From assembly GCF_003574295.1 (NCBI RefSeq), contig NZ_BHGK01000001.1:806001-870000 (forward strand): 64,000 nt of DNA, read 5' to 3'. Positions 43,898-53,152 of the stretch are shown here, one piece after another; within the stretch, counting starts at the first letter, position 1; each line of letters starts with the position of its first letter. The notes beneath the pieces were generated by a model. The model was not told where the DNA came from. It made no database searches and saw only the letters and a list, made by a program, of their open reading frames with translations. The position numbers and the translations under genes are program-made. This DNA is from Mediterraneibacter butyricigenes. Lineage in GTDB: Bacteria > Bacillota > Clostridia > Lachnospirales > Lachnospiraceae.

Positions 43898-44755
43898 TTA
43901 TTCTTCCACCGGATGAAGATTTTTCATGGAAATATCCAGAATCGGTGCAGAGTGGGTCAGCGCTCCACTGGAAATATAATCCACGCCCACTTCTGTCACT
44001 TGCCTGATATTTTCTCTGGTCACATTTCCAGAACACTCCGTTTCTGCTCTTCCGTTGATGATACGGATGGCTTCTTTCATTTCCTCCGGTGACATATTAT
44101 CCAGCATGATAATATCTGCTCCTGCATCTGCTGCCTCTTTTACCATCTCCAGATTCTCCACCTCAATCTCAATTTTCCGTACAAACGGCGCATATTCTTT
44201 TGCGGCAAGAATGGCTTCTTTGACACCGCCCGCAGCTCCGATATGATTATCCTTTAAAAGCACACCGTCTGACAGATTGTAGCGGTGGTTGAATCCGCCA
44301 CCTGCCCGAACCGCATATTTTTCAAAGATTCGCATGTTCGGTGTGGTCTTTCTGGTATCCAACAGTTTCGTCTTGCTTCCTTTTAACAATTCTGCGACAG
44401 AATGGGTATACGTCGCAATTCCGCTCATTCTCTGCAAATAGTTTAAGGCAACTCTTTCGCCGGACAGAAGCACCCGGATATCACCCGTTACTTTTCCCAA
44501 AAGCTGTCCCTTTTTGACCGCTTCGCCATCCTTGCAGTAAAGAGTGGTCTCGGTCTTTTCATCCAGAAGTTCAAAGACTCTGGCATATACATCCAGACCG
44601 GCAATGATTCCGTCTTCTTTACAGATCAGCTCTACTTCCCCCTTTACATATTCCTTCATCACCGCATTGGTGCTGACATCTTCACTGGAAATATCTTCTT
44701 TTAAGGCTTCCATGATCAAATGGTCCGCCTGCAATTTCATTGTAATCGTGTTCAT
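43898..44755 (-). CDS. nadC: Quinolinate phosphoribosyltransferase
   Basis: Decarboxylating enzyme converting quinolinate and PRPP to nicotinate mononucleotide in de novo NAD synthesis. The 285 residues show EDISSEDVSTNAV, the YLQRMSGIATYT segment, LDTRKTTPNMRIFEKYAVRAGGG (shared PRPP/quinolinate site), LLKDNHIGAAGG and the C-terminal VDYISSGALTHSAPILDIS. It is the last gene of nadA-nadB-nadC, 105 bp after nadB with no terminator between. Confidence 0.96.
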   Translation of the reverse strand: MNTITMKLQADHLIMEALKEDISSEDVSTNAVMKEYVKGEVELICKEDGIIAGLDVYARVFELLDEKTETTLYCKDGEAVKKGQLLGKVTGDIRVLLSGERVALNYLQRMSGIATYTHSVAELLKGSKTKLLDTRKTTPNMRIFEKYAVRAGGGFNHRYNLSDGVLLKDNHIGAAGGVKEAILAAKEYAPFVRKIEIEVENLEMVKEAADAGADIIMLDNMSPEEMKEAIRIINGRAETECSGNVTRENIRQVTEVGVDYISSGALTHSAPILDISMKNLHPVEE

Positions 44756-44860
44756 TTGTTTTCCTCTCTGTTTCGTTTTCCCCTGTGTCTTCCATTTCTT
44801 TCCTGACTCTGCATATTTCTGTTTTCTTTTGCAGCTTCAGATAGCAGCACTCTTCTCCAC

Positions 44861-46183
44861 TTACGCTACATGCTTTTTTACATTCTCTTTTGCTGTCTGC
44901 GTTTCCGTTTCTGTGATTCCATCCGGATTTGCAGTCTTTCTTCGATCCTGAGCGTCTGTCTCCTGATCCATGTTTTGATTCATGGTTTCTCCGGTAATCT
45001 TCCGTGCCGCTCTTTTTGCAAACACAAGACTCTCCAATAAAGAATTGCTGGCAAGACGGTTGGCTCCATGGACTCCGTTACAGCTTGTCTCGCCTACCGC
45101 ATATAAATGTCCCATAGAAGTGTGGCTGTCAGAATCCACCCAGACACCGCCCATAAAATAATGCTGTGCCGGAACCACCGGAATCGGCTCTTTGGTTACG
45201 TCATATCCTTCTTCCAGACAATGCTGATAAATGTTCGGGAAATGTTTCAGAATCGTTTCTTTGTCAATATTCTCCATAGACAGCCAGACATGATCCGATC
45301 CTTCTTTTTCCATTTCTTCCCGAATTGCTTTCGTCACCACGTCTCTCGGCAGCAATTCATTGACAAACCGTTCTTTCTTCGCATTCAGTAGAATTGCTCC
45401 CTCTCCACGTACCGATTCGGAAATCAGGAATCTCCGGCCCGGTTTCTTCGAGTACAATGTGGTCGGATGGATCTGTACGTAATCCAGATGTTCCAGACGA
45501 ATTCCGTGTTTTTCGGAAATATCCAGGGCATCTCCCGTCAGATGCGAAAAATTCGTAGAATGCTGATATCTTCCGCCGATACCGCCACTTGCCCAGATCG
45601 TATCTTTTACATAAATTTTCAGCATTTCTCCGCTTTTTGTTTCTGCCAGGATTCCGCAGCACGCTCCATCCTCGATCAGGATATCTTTCATGGTTGTATA
45701 CTCATAAATCGTTACATTTTCCAACTGCTTTACCTGTGCCAGAAGCTTGCTGGTGATCTCTTTCCCCGTGATATCTTCATGGAACAGGATTCTCGGTCTG
45801 GAATGTGCGCCCTCTCTGGTAAATGCATACACATCTTCCAGATTATTTCCTTTCCGATCCCTTTCCTCTGTTTTCTGGAAATCCACTCCATATCCGATCA
45901 GATCTGAAATGATCTCTCTGGAACCACGGATCATCAGGTCTACGGATTCCTTCCGATTTTCATAATGTCCGGCTTTCATCGTATCCTCAAAATAATTGTC
46001 ATAATCTTCTGCATCATGCAGCATGCAGATTCCGCCCTGTGCCAGGAAGGAATCACTGCTCTCCAGGTCTGATTTGGTAATCATAATGATCTTCTGTTTT
46101 CGTGGAAGATTCAGGGCGCTGAACAGTCCGCCCACTCCCGTTCCGACAATTACAACATCCGCCCTTAATTCTGCTTTTTCCAT
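44861..46183 (-). CDS. nadB: L-aspartate oxidase
   Basis: FAD enzyme oxidising L-aspartate to iminoaspartate, first step of de novo NAD synthesis; in anaerobes fumarate can replace O2 as acceptor. The Rossmann start is VVIVGTGVGGLFSALNL (10-26). Other signatures are SDSFLAQGGIC, REGAHSRPRILFHEDITG, VQIHPTTLY, SESVRGEGAILLN and GVHGANRLASNSLLESLVF. At 440 residues it is shorter than the approximately 530-residue proteobacterial form and lacks most of its C-terminal helical domain, replaced by a polar tail of about 35 residues. It lies 167 bp after nadA. Confidence 0.95.
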   Translation of the reverse strand: MEKAELRADVVIVGTGVGGLFSALNLPRKQKIIMITKSDLESSDSFLAQGGICMLHDAEDYDNYFEDTMKAGHYENRKESVDLMIRGSREIISDLIGYGVDFQKTEERDRKGNNLEDVYAFTREGAHSRPRILFHEDITGKEITSKLLAQVKQLENVTIYEYTTMKDILIEDGACCGILAETKSGEMLKIYVKDTIWASGGIGGRYQHSTNFSHLTGDALDISEKHGIRLEHLDYVQIHPTTLYSKKPGRRFLISESVRGEGAILLNAKKERFVNELLPRDVVTKAIREEMEKEGSDHVWLSMENIDKETILKHFPNIYQHCLEEGYDVTKEPIPVVPAQHYFMGGVWVDSDSHTSMGHLYAVGETSCNGVHGANRLASNSLLESLVFAKRAARKITGETMNQNMDQETDAQDRRKTANPDGITETETQTAKENVKKHVA

Positions 46184-46350
46184 TTTTGCGCTCCCATCTT
46201 GCCTTGCACTTATATCTTGGCTTACACTTTTGTCTTTTCTTGCACCTTGATTCTGTCTTGTGCTTTTCCCTTACTCTTTTTCTCGTCCTTTACCAGCTCT
46301 GACATTCGGCTTTCCGCCTGCTCACTTCTCCAGTCCTGGAATTTCACTTC

Positions 46351-47256
46351 TTACTTCGACAGTTCCAGCATCCGCTCCAGTGGCTTCCTGGATTCTTGCC
46401 GAACCACCTCGTCCACAAAGATTTCATTTTCCCCGGTCTGAAGAACATGCAGAACTTTTTCCAGGGTTACTTTCTTCATATTCCGACAGACAGGTAATGT
46501 CTCTGTAAAATAAAACTTCTTGTCAGGATAGCGTTTCTCCAATTCATACAACACGCCGCTCTCGGTACAGATGATCATCTCTTTCGCATCGGTGATTCCT
46601 GCCTGTTTGATAATTCCGGTAGTACTTCCTATGTAATCGGACATCGCAAGCACTGCCGGCGGACATTCCGGATGAGACAGGACTTCTGCCTCCGGATGGG
46701 CTGCCTTCGCTTCTTTGATCTCTTCCACTTCCATATATTCATGGACAATACAGAATCCTTCATTATAGATAAAATGTTTCTCCGGCACCTGCTCTGCAAT
46801 GTAATGGGCCAGGTTGCGATCCGGAATAAAGAAAATGTTTTTGTTCGGCAGGGCTTTTACGATCTGTACTGCATTTGCAGATGTCACACAGACATCACTG
46901 TGCCGTTTCAGCTCTGCGGTAGAGTTGATGTAACAGACAACTGCCAGGTCGTCATATTCTTCCCGGACTTTCTGGATCTTTTCTGCTGCTGCCATATGTG
47001 CCATCGGACAGTCTGCCTCCATATCCGGCATCAGCACATGCTTTTCCGGATTCAGAATCTTTGCACTCTCTCCCATAAAGGACACACCACAGAAAATAAT
47101 CGTCTGTTCTTTCAGATCAACTGCTACTTTACTCAGATAGAAAGAATCTCCCACATAATCTGCAATCGCCTGCACCTCCGGACGGACATAATAGTGCGCC
47201 AGAATCACTGCGTTCTTTTCTTCTTTTAATTTTAAAATTTCTTCCTGTATTGCCAT
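46351..47256 (-). CDS. nadA: Quinolinate synthase A
   Basis: [4Fe-4S] enzyme condensing iminoaspartate with dihydroxyacetone phosphate to quinolinate. The three cluster ligands are Cys83 (ADCPMA), Cys169 (GFCIVHE) and Cys257 (LPVCRNM). The LAHYYVRPEVQAIADYVGDS start and the ECPPAVLAMSDYIGSTTGII segment are typical. The 301-residue length is normal. RBS GAGGTG precedes the ATG. It is the first gene of the operon, and its promoter at 47349-47377 carries a possible nicotinate-responsive operator. Confidence 0.97.
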   Translation of the reverse strand: MAIQEEILKLKEEKNAVILAHYYVRPEVQAIADYVGDSFYLSKVAVDLKEQTIIFCGVSFMGESAKILNPEKHVLMPDMEADCPMAHMAAAEKIQKVREEYDDLAVVCYINSTAELKRHSDVCVTSANAVQIVKALPNKNIFFIPDRNLAHYIAEQVPEKHFIYNEGFCIVHEYMEVEEIKEAKAAHPEAEVLSHPECPPAVLAMSDYIGSTTGIIKQAGITDAKEMIICTESGVLYELEKRYPDKKFYFTETLPVCRNMKKVTLEKVLHVLQTGENEIFVDEVVRQESRKPLERMLELSK

Positions 47257-47348
47257 ACTTTCACCTCATCATCTTCTCTTCACAAACCTTATTCACGGAT
47301 TTCATCCTTCACACTCCAAAAATCCTCTTACAAATTTACATGTTGCTC

Positions 47349-47377
47349 ATTATAGCACTATTATTTGCAGATGACAA
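47349..47377 (-). promoter_or_regulatory. Promoter of nadA-nadB-nadC, with a candidate repressor site
   Basis: Minus strand -35 TTGTCA (47372-47377), 17-base spacer and perfect -10 TATAAT (47349-47354). The sequence across and upstream of the -35 (47372-47386) reads ACAGGTGTCTTGTCA, containing the partial dyad ACAGGTGT. It resembles the kind of site described for NiaR-type NAD repressors, but I cannot confirm the consensus from memory. Confidence 0.6.
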
Positions 47378-47483
47378 GACACCTGTTATTGCTGTTGTAT
47401 ATTTCTTGTAAACATTCTGGAATACCAACGTCTGAAAACCCCTTCCTGTAAATGCAACGGTGAAATAAAACCTGCCATAACAA

Positions 47484-47536
47484 GAGAAAGGCCCCTTCCC
47501 GGAAAGACGGCAGAAATTCCGAAAAGGAGCCTCATG
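47484..47536 (-). terminator. Terminator after the fumarase-beta gene
   Basis: On the minus strand a bipartite stem (AGGCTCCTT with AAGGGGCCT, then CGGAA with TTCCG) is followed by UUUCUCUU. It lies about 50 bp after the stop codon at 47587. With the nad promoter it accounts for the 330-bp gap before nadA. Confidence 0.6.
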
Positions 47537-47586
47537 GCATTTATGATGGTTTATTTTAAACAATAGGGATACGAGATTTATTTTTC

Positions 47587-48204
47587 TTATTTGATAAATC
47601 CTACATGTTTGCAGATTTCTTTCACTGCTTTTTCTTTTCTTTCATTAAAGATGACTTTGTTTTCTTCGAACAGGTTTCTTCCTTCTGTATCGATGGATAC
47701 GATCAGCGGTCCGAATTCTTTCACACGGCAGTGCCACAATGTTTCCGGCATTCCCAGATCTCTCCACTGTGCGTCCACGATCTCCTCGACTTCTGTGGCT
47801 GCAACGACTGCATTTCCGGCAGGAAATACGCAGTGGATTGCTTTATAATTCTTGCAGGCATACTCCGTATTCGGACCCATTCCACCTTTTCCGATGATGA
47901 CTTTTACACCGGTCTGCTCTACAAATTCTTTCTCGAATTTCTCCATACGCATGCTGGTAGTCGGTCCGACAGATACCATTTCAAACTTATCATTTTCCAG
48001 TGGTCGGATGATCGGCCCTGCATGGAAGATTGCAGCATCTCTTACATCGACCGGAAGTTCTCTTCCGGCTTCTACCAGACGTCTGTGTGCTACGTCACGG
48101 CAGGTTGTCATACTTCCGTTCAGATATACAATGTCTCCGATGTGAATGTCTTTCAGATCTTCTGCTGAGATCGGTGTTGTTAAAATTTTCTTTCCATCTT
48201 TCAT
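47587..48204 (-). CDS. Class I fumarase/tartrate dehydratase, beta subunit (orphan)
   Basis: Fe-S hydro-lyase subunit corresponding to the C-terminal domain of class I fumarases. Signatures are [23 protein letters not shown] (about 7-30), [45 protein letters not shown] and the late [18 protein letters not shown]. It normally pairs with a cluster-binding alpha subunit encoded just upstream. Here the upstream sequence is not fumarase alpha but a fragment of another gene on the opposite strand, so the alpha subunit is missing or lies elsewhere. Two ATGs (48213 and 48204) are possible; neither has a good RBS, consistent with disruption of the 5' region. Confidence 0.85.
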   Translation of the reverse strand: MKDGKKILTTPISAEDLKDIHIGDIVYLNGSMTTCRDVAHRRLVEAGRELPVDVRDAAIFHAGPIIRPLENDKFEMVSVGPTTSMRMEKFEKEFVEQTGVKVIIGKGGMGPNTEYACKNYKAIHCVFPAGNAVVAATEVEEIVDAQWRDLGMPETLWHCRVKEFGPLIVSIDTEGRNLFEENKVIFNERKEKAVKEICKHVGFIK

Positions 48205-48220
48205 TTCTACCATCCGAAAT

Positions 48221-48363
48221 TTTGTCCAACAGAACTTAGGCGGAGCCTTTCTCTACGCTTCCCTTCTGAGAAATATGCCGGAGCTGATCGGCCTTCCCAT
48301 CGTCCCACCCATCGAACAGGAAATCGGTTTGATCTGGAAAAAAGGCAAATATGTTGATGAAAA
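48221..48363 (+). pseudogene. Fragment resembling the C-terminus of a LysR-type regulator
   Basis: The plus frame here encodes about 47 residues ([15 protein letters not shown] ... PELIGLPIVPP, then EQEIGLIWKKGKYV) resembling the last part of a LysR effector domain, where a hydrophobic loop, a PI(V/E)PPI-type strand and LIWKK occur. No start, no helix-turn-helix and no RBS are present, and the frame then runs into the structured repeat. It is best read as a deletion remnant abutting the orphan fumarase gene. The match is by eye and moderate. Confidence 0.4.
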
Positions 48364-48374
48364 CCATGATCCTC

Positions 48375-48495
48375 CCGCAAAAGGTTGCAACGGGAACCGC
48401 TTACGCTTGCCTTCGCCCCATGGAGATACCCTGCGAACGGCGCTAATGCTTGCTCGCAGGAAGTACCGGGGCTTCGGATGTTCCCTTATGCATTC
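48375..48495. repeat. GC-rich structured intergenic segment, possible dispersed repeat
   Basis: This stretch is clearly richer in G+C than its surroundings and not coding in any convincing frame. It holds a perfect 7-bp inverted pair CCTGCGA (48430-48436) / TCGCAGG (48454-48460) and further GC-rich hairpin-like arms. It looks like a small structured or REP-like element, but only one copy is in the window. The 5' limit is uncertain. Confidence 0.35.
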
Positions 48496-48532
48496 CTTTT
48501 GTGGGAGAAACAAACGGTAAATCTTCATAAAT

Positions 48533-48569
48533 AAAACAGAGCAGACATATATGATATCTGCTCTGTTTT
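48533..48569. terminator. Bidirectional-looking terminator hairpin
   Basis: A 13-bp perfect stem (AAAACAGAGCAGA with TCTGCTCTGTTTT) and an 11-base loop. On the minus strand it lies 60 bp after the C1-peptidase gene and is its probable terminator. Confidence 0.8.
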
Positions 48570-48630
48570 GTATTTTCCTCATAGAATCTGGATTTACAAC
48601 GAAAAAGATTCCATAATGGAATTAAGGTTC

Positions 48631-51600
48631 TTACTTTTTCTCTACGCAGGCTCTGGAATCTTTCGATACAATGCCCCCGTAATTTGCTGCCGGTGCCTTA
48701 CTTCCTTTTTTCACCAGCACGATCTGTAATGCTTCCATTCGGTAAGAGAATCCCGTAGTTCCGCATTTTTCACCATTCTTTGCCCAGCCTAGCCAGCCAA
48801 AGTGCTGCACGTGAGTCCGATAATAAACGTCATAGTGCTTTTCCAAATCTCCGGTCAATTTCAGGCAAAATGCTTCCAATCGCTTGGATTCTCCACTGGT
48901 TCCAGCCATTTCTCCTTCCTTTTTCCAGGTATTCGGATTGTTCACATCTCCCTGCCAGCCATAGGTCTGCACATGTGTGGTATAGCGAATGCTTCCGGAA
49001 TAATCTTTATTACTCAGTGTAATCTTGATGCCTTCCAGTCTTTTTGCCTCTCCGCTGGTTCCGGAAAGCCCTCCGTCGCTGACCCATCCCTGCCAACCGT
49101 AAGTCTGCACATGAGACTGGTAATGAATGGAAATCGGCTTGACCACCATGGAAATACTTCTTGTCGAAGTGATTCCTCCGTAGTTTGCCGCCGGTGCACT
49201 GCTTCCTTTCTTAACCAGAACGATCTGAACAGCCTCCATCCGGTAACTGTACCCAGAAGTTCCGGCTGTCTCTCCATTTTTTGCCCAGCCAAGCCACCCC
49301 ACATTCTGAGAATGTACACGGTAATAAATGTCATAATGCTTTTCCAGATCTCCGGTCAGCTTGATCTTAATGGCCTCCAATCGCTTGGATTCTCCACTGG
49401 TTCCGGACATTTCTCCATTCTTTTTCCAGGTATCCGGATTGTTCACATCTCCCTGCCAGCCATAGGTCTGCACATGGGAAGTATATCGAATATCTCCTTT
49501 GTACCGAGAAGGAATATTGTTAATCTTGATTTTGATCGCTTCCACTCTCTTGGATTGTCCGCTGGTTCCGGTCACCTGTCCGTTGGTCTTCCAGTTCTGC
49601 CAGCCATAGGTCTGGACGTGGGACTGATACGTCAGAGACATCTTGCTGTCATCCACCGGAATCTCTTTCCAGTGCGCATATAAAGTCTGTGCTGCCGTGA
49701 TCGTCACCTTGGTCGAAGCACTGATCTTCGTCCCACCGCTCTTTGCCGTATACCACCCCTCAAAACTATAATTGGTTCGACTTGGTATCGGAAGTGTACC
49801 ATAGGTTCCCTCATAACTGACCTCTTTTGAACCGGTCGATACGTTTCCTCCGTTGGCATCAAAGGTCACCTTGTAACGATTTGCCGTCCATTTTGCATAC
49901 AGGGTATAGTTTCCAGATGCCTTTTCCGGAATCTCTGTCAACTTATTTTTAAATGCACTTTCCGTATACCATCCTGCAAAGGTGTAACCTTTCTTCGTGG
50001 CGTCTTTCAGCGCGATCTTATCATTTCCTTCTTTATAGGAAGTCGGATTGCCGGAAGCATTGGTTCCGCCGTTCAGTTCATAGGAAATCGTATAAGTCTT
50101 CGCTTCTGCCGGCGGGTTCGGCTGATCCGGTTGTTCCAGGTCTTTGGTCTGATTGTCTGTAAATGCTTTGATCCGAAGATTTCCTGCCGGCATTGCCTGG
50201 AATTTTCCACCGGACAGATAGAAACTCTTCTGGTTATACTGACTGACGCTTCTCTCCCAGGTATAAACAATATTTGCAGCAGACGGATCCACCGCTTCAC
50301 TCCATCCGTCTTCCACGTCTATGGCATTCTTATCGGTTGTCACCACAACTGCATAGGTACTTCCCGGCTTCAGCGTCACTGCCTGTTTCAACGGGATCGT
50401 ATAATAGCCCGCATAAGCCGATGCTCCCGTAGTCGTTGCTGCATCCTGCTTGGTTCCACTGTATGGATCTCTCGCATTGGTCAGATCCGTATAAATTTCA
50501 ATGGTATATGCTACATTGGATTGCTTGGCAAACGACAGAGAAACTGCCTTTAGACTTTCCGATATGACCCCATCTTTTTTCTGTGTCGTAAAGAGATTGG
50601 CCACAGTCTTATAACTTGCCTCATAGGTTTCCAGACCACCATCTAACTGGTAATTATTGTCATAATTATCCTTCGATCCAAAATCAAAGACCCATGCCGT
50701 ATTACTCAATGATGCGGATTCATAGGACATCCAGAAATACTGTTGCGTAAATCCCCAACTGTTTCGGATCAACCAGGCTCCATTGTTGGAAGGCTTGTTA
50801 TTATTCGGAGAAATAAAATTGTCTTTGGAAAAATTATCATCCCAACCCACAATCATCACCGCATGACTTCCTCCTGTCACATCCGCTGCATGATAAGTAT
50901 AACACTGCAAGGTATCATTCCATCCCATATTCAGATCGTCATGATAATACATCACTCCCGCTGCTCCATGCTTCATAATCTGACTTTTTACATCTGCCTG
51001 ATTCTGCTTCATGTTAATTTCATAAGCATTTTCCAGATGAGCCACATCATACCCATAGGCATACTTTTCATCCACACCCTTTTGAATCGAATCTGCCGCC
51101 TGACTATAAGGGACTTCGGATTCATTGACCGGTCCGATCCACTGAGACAGACGCCGTAGTGCATACTGATAAGTTCCGCCTTTATTTAGATACTTTAAGC
51201 TTGTATTTTCATTATAATATTTTGCGATATCCCCTGCGGTTCCACCTAATGGATCCTGCACAAAATTATAGGTAAAATATGCAAGCTGCAACTCACTTAG
51301 ATTAATCCCCTGCGTTGCCATTCCCTTATTGATCAGGTCAAATTCTGCCATTCCCATGGTGGAAAATGCCCAACAGGTTCCATAAGGATTCTGATTCCCC
51401 GGTTCCGGATATTTTGCCCGGATTGCATCGATGCTTCCCGGATAAGCAGAAGGAAGTTCTGCTGCACTGCGAATCGAATCATCCGAGTAGACCGGCGGAT
51501 TCCATTCCAGATCATTGTCAAGGTAGCCACCGGTCACACCGCCTTGTTCCACCGGTACCTCCTGGGTCTGCGCCTGAACTTCCTGTGCCTGAATTTCCTG

Positions 51601-51702
51601 TGTCTGAATGCTCTGCGTGGTTCCTTCTTCCGCAAAAACATAGCTTACCGGAGTTGCCGTCAACGCACTTGCCAGCAAGATTGCCAAAATTCTTTTTTTC
51701 AT
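48631..51702 (-). CDS. Secreted C1A (papain-like) cysteine peptidase with InlB-type and ChW repeats
   Basis: An exported 1023-residue protein. A signal peptide (1-24, ending VFA) is followed by a Gln/Thr/Glu-rich linker with a repeated Q-Ala-Gln-Glu pattern. The papain domain has Cys110 (GTCWAF), His280 (GGSHAVMIVGWDD) and Asn314 (RNSWG), so the active site is complete. A beta-rich lectin-like domain spans about 340-515, two InlB-type (List_Bact) repeats about 537-606 and 609-679, and six ChW repeats 688-834 and 857-1005, arranged as two near-identical triplets. No LPXTG tail exists; ChW repeats presumably hold it at the surface. RBS GAGGGAGG overlaps the end of the Nudix gene 10 bp upstream. 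Confidence 0.93.
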   Translation of the reverse strand: MKKRILAILLASALTATPVSYVFAEEGTTQSIQTQEIQAQEVQAQTQEVPVEQGGVTGGYLDNDLEWNPPVYSDDSIRSAAELPSAYPGSIDAIRAKYPEPGNQNPYGTCWAFSTMGMAEFDLINKGMATQGINLSELQLAYFTYNFVQDPLGGTAGDIAKYYNENTSLKYLNKGGTYQYALRRLSQWIGPVNESEVPYSQAADSIQKGVDEKYAYGYDVAHLENAYEINMKQNQADVKSQIMKHGAAGVMYYHDDLNMGWNDTLQCYTYHAADVTGGSHAVMIVGWDDNFSKDNFISPNNNKPSNNGAWLIRNSWGFTQQYFWMSYESASLSNTAWVFDFGSKDNYDNNYQLDGGLETYEASYKTVANLFTTQKKDGVISESLKAVSLSFAKQSNVAYTIEIYTDLTNARDPYSGTKQDAATTTGASAYAGYYTIPLKQAVTLKPGSTYAVVVTTDKNAIDVEDGWSEAVDPSAANIVYTWERSVSQYNQKSFYLSGGKFQAMPAGNLRIKAFTDNQTKDLEQPDQPNPPAEAKTYTISYELNGGTNASGNPTSYKEGNDKIALKDATKKGYTFAGWYTESAFKNKLTEIPEKASGNYTLYAKWTANRYKVTFDANGGNVSTGSKEVSYEGTYGTLPIPSRTNYSFEGWYTAKSGGTKISASTKVTITAAQTLYAHWKEIPVDDSKMSLTYQSHVQTYGWQNWKTNGQVTGTSGQSKRVEAIKIKINNIPSRYKGDIRYTSHVQTYGWQGDVNNPDTWKKNGEMSGTSGESKRLEAIKIKLTGDLEKHYDIYYRVHSQNVGWLGWAKNGETAGTSGYSYRMEAVQIVLVKKGSSAPAANYGGITSTRSISMVVKPISIHYQSHVQTYGWQGWVSDGGLSGTSGEAKRLEGIKITLSNKDYSGSIRYTTHVQTYGWQGDVNNPNTWKKEGEMAGTSGESKRLEAFCLKLTGDLEKHYDVYYRTHVQHFGWLGWAKNGEKCGTTGFSYRMEALQIVLVKKGSKAPAANYGGIVSKDSRACVEKK
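48690..49640. repeat. Duplicated ChW-triplet coding region
   Basis: Within the peptidase gene the DNA encoding ChW repeats 1-3 and 4-6 is a direct repeat of about 0.45 kb. Long nearly identical stretches cover the GWQGDVNNP-TWKK and GTSGESKRLEA coding parts. The repeat could recombine and vary the number of ChW units. Confidence 0.75.
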
Positions 51703-51712
51703 TCGTCCTCCC

Positions 51713-52216
51713 TCAAACTTCAAACGCTTCTTTTATACTGTCGTAATGAAGGAATTCCCCTTTCGCGGCGATCTCCTTGATCTTATCCAGATCCGCGAAC
51801 ATATAACCGTCGGTTTCTTCCGTCTGTAAGTTCAAAGCTGTATCTTCTATTTCCAGTACAAACCGGTATACATCCACAAAATAGTTGTCTCCCTCGCCCG
51901 GATTCTCTCTCTTATAGGTGAACAGATATCCTCCGTCTGCTTTGCTTACATCCAACCCGGTTTCTTCTTTCACCTCTCGAAGTACCGCATCATAAGATGC
52001 TTCACCAGCCTGTGCCGCACCGCCGGAAACTTCCCACCAGCCCGGAGCCCAGGCTTTTGTCATCACACGCTTTGTGATCAGAAATGTATGATCTGGTCTT
52101 GCAACTACGCCCAATACCGTCAGATGATATTCCCCGTCTTTTAAGCACCAGTCATTGCGTTTCATTGTCCGCCCGGTCGGCTGTTTGTTTGCATCATAAA
52201 TATCCCAAAATTCCAT
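51713..52216 (-). CDS. Nudix hydrolase
   Basis: A 167-residue Nudix protein, hydrolysing a nucleoside diphosphate linked to some other group. The Nudix box GX5EX7REUXEEXGU is present as GGAAQAGEASYDAVLREVKEETG (about 71-93, all key residues kept). The N-terminal MEFWDIYDANKQPTGRTM and the WWEVSGG segment resemble the isopentenyl-diphosphate isomerase-like/YfcD branch. AAGGAG precedes the ATG at 52216; the longer frame upstream has none. Its stop codon lies inside the RBS of the C1 peptidase, so the two may be translated in tandem although their functions seem unrelated. Confidence 0.9.
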   Translation of the reverse strand: MEFWDIYDANKQPTGRTMKRNDWCLKDGEYHLTVLGVVARPDHTFLITKRVMTKAWAPGWWEVSGGAAQAGEASYDAVLREVKEETGLDVSKADGGYLFTYKRENPGEGDNYFVDVYRFVLEIEDTALNLQTEETDGYMFADLDKIKEIAAKGEFLHYDSIKEAFEV

Positions 52217-52390
52217 TGTACTTCTCCTTTTTCTGTTTCTTCTTTCTGTCTCTTTTTCTATTACTCTCTTATGTTTTAACTGTTTTTCACGCCTGTACTG
52301 CCACAGTTTTCCTCGTAACAGATATTTTCTGACCAATGTTTTCCCACAAGATCTGCTCTACCTGTGGATTGCGAGTTCAACTTCTCACTC

Positions 52391-53128
52391 TTATAATCCC
52401 AGTTTTTCCCGTATCATCTGTCTCCGTTCTTCATAGGCTTCATAAAATTGCTCCGGCTGTTCCAGATCTTCCTTGTTCTTGCCCGGATAGGGTGTCTGAT
52501 AAAAGGTACGCAACATTACCATCTGTAAAATTTTCTGTTCTTCCTCGGACAATTCTCCTGTTGACTCTTCACAAGTTTTCAGAAGATGATGCCAGGATAC
52601 GATATATGCCTCGTAATGTTTCAATTCCGGAATCCCCAGCCATTTCTTTACTTTGATCTTGGTGCGGTCTGTCTTCTGACATTCATGAATCTGAAGAAAA
52701 TACCGGAAGCCATTTCCATCTTCTTCATAATACCGTCCCAACGGGAATAATCGACAGATTCCCGGCCGGAACGCATGAACCTTACATCGTCCTTCCTGAT
52801 TCAAAAAGGGACAGGCCCCTTTTGACTCGGCATCGACATTGACATCAGCATCACCAGCCCCTGCATCCTGATTGGTTTTCAGATAGGGCAGGATCATCCC
52901 ATCGGTGACTCCCAGTTCGATCCATCCCGACTGTAACATTTCTTCAAAATTTTTTCCAAGTCCCGTACTTAGCTGCCAGATATCGTAGGGATCCAGTTGG
53001 AGCGAATTTCCCATATTCCGGCAGCAGGCGGAACACCCTTCGCAATCTCGGCAGTCTGCTTTTACCATATCATTTGCGGTATATAAATTCCCATCCGAAA
53101 TCTCTGCCATTGTTACATTTCGTTTCAT
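52391..53128 (-). CDS. YkgJ-family cysteine-cluster protein
   Basis: A 245-residue protein with the YkgJ-type metal-binding domain. The Cys cluster is CRDCEGCSACCRNMG (about 26-40), followed by CPFLNQEGRCKVHAFRPGICRLFP, giving two groups of Cys that probably bind Zn or an Fe-S cluster. The second half is helical and ends in charged residues. A short acidic insert (DAGAGDADVNVDAES) separates the two Cys groups. The function of the family is unknown. It lies 24 bp after the GNAT gene and probably shares its transcript. Confidence 0.8.
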   Translation of the reverse strand: MKRNVTMAEISDGNLYTANDMVKADCRDCEGCSACCRNMGNSLQLDPYDIWQLSTGLGKNFEEMLQSGWIELGVTDGMILPYLKTNQDAGAGDADVNVDAESKGACPFLNQEGRCKVHAFRPGICRLFPLGRYYEEDGNGFRYFLQIHECQKTDRTKIKVKKWLGIPELKHYEAYIVSWHHLLKTCEESTGELSEEEQKILQMVMLRTFYQTPYPGKNKEDLEQPEQFYEAYEERRQMIREKLGL

Positions 53129-53152
53129 TTCTTCTCTGACCTGATCTTTCTG

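Noticed and set aside
48253-48582. 109-codon minus-strand frame upstream of the fumarase-beta gene
   Set aside because: Runs through the terminator and the GC-rich element; no domain and no RBS, so not the fumarase alpha subunit.
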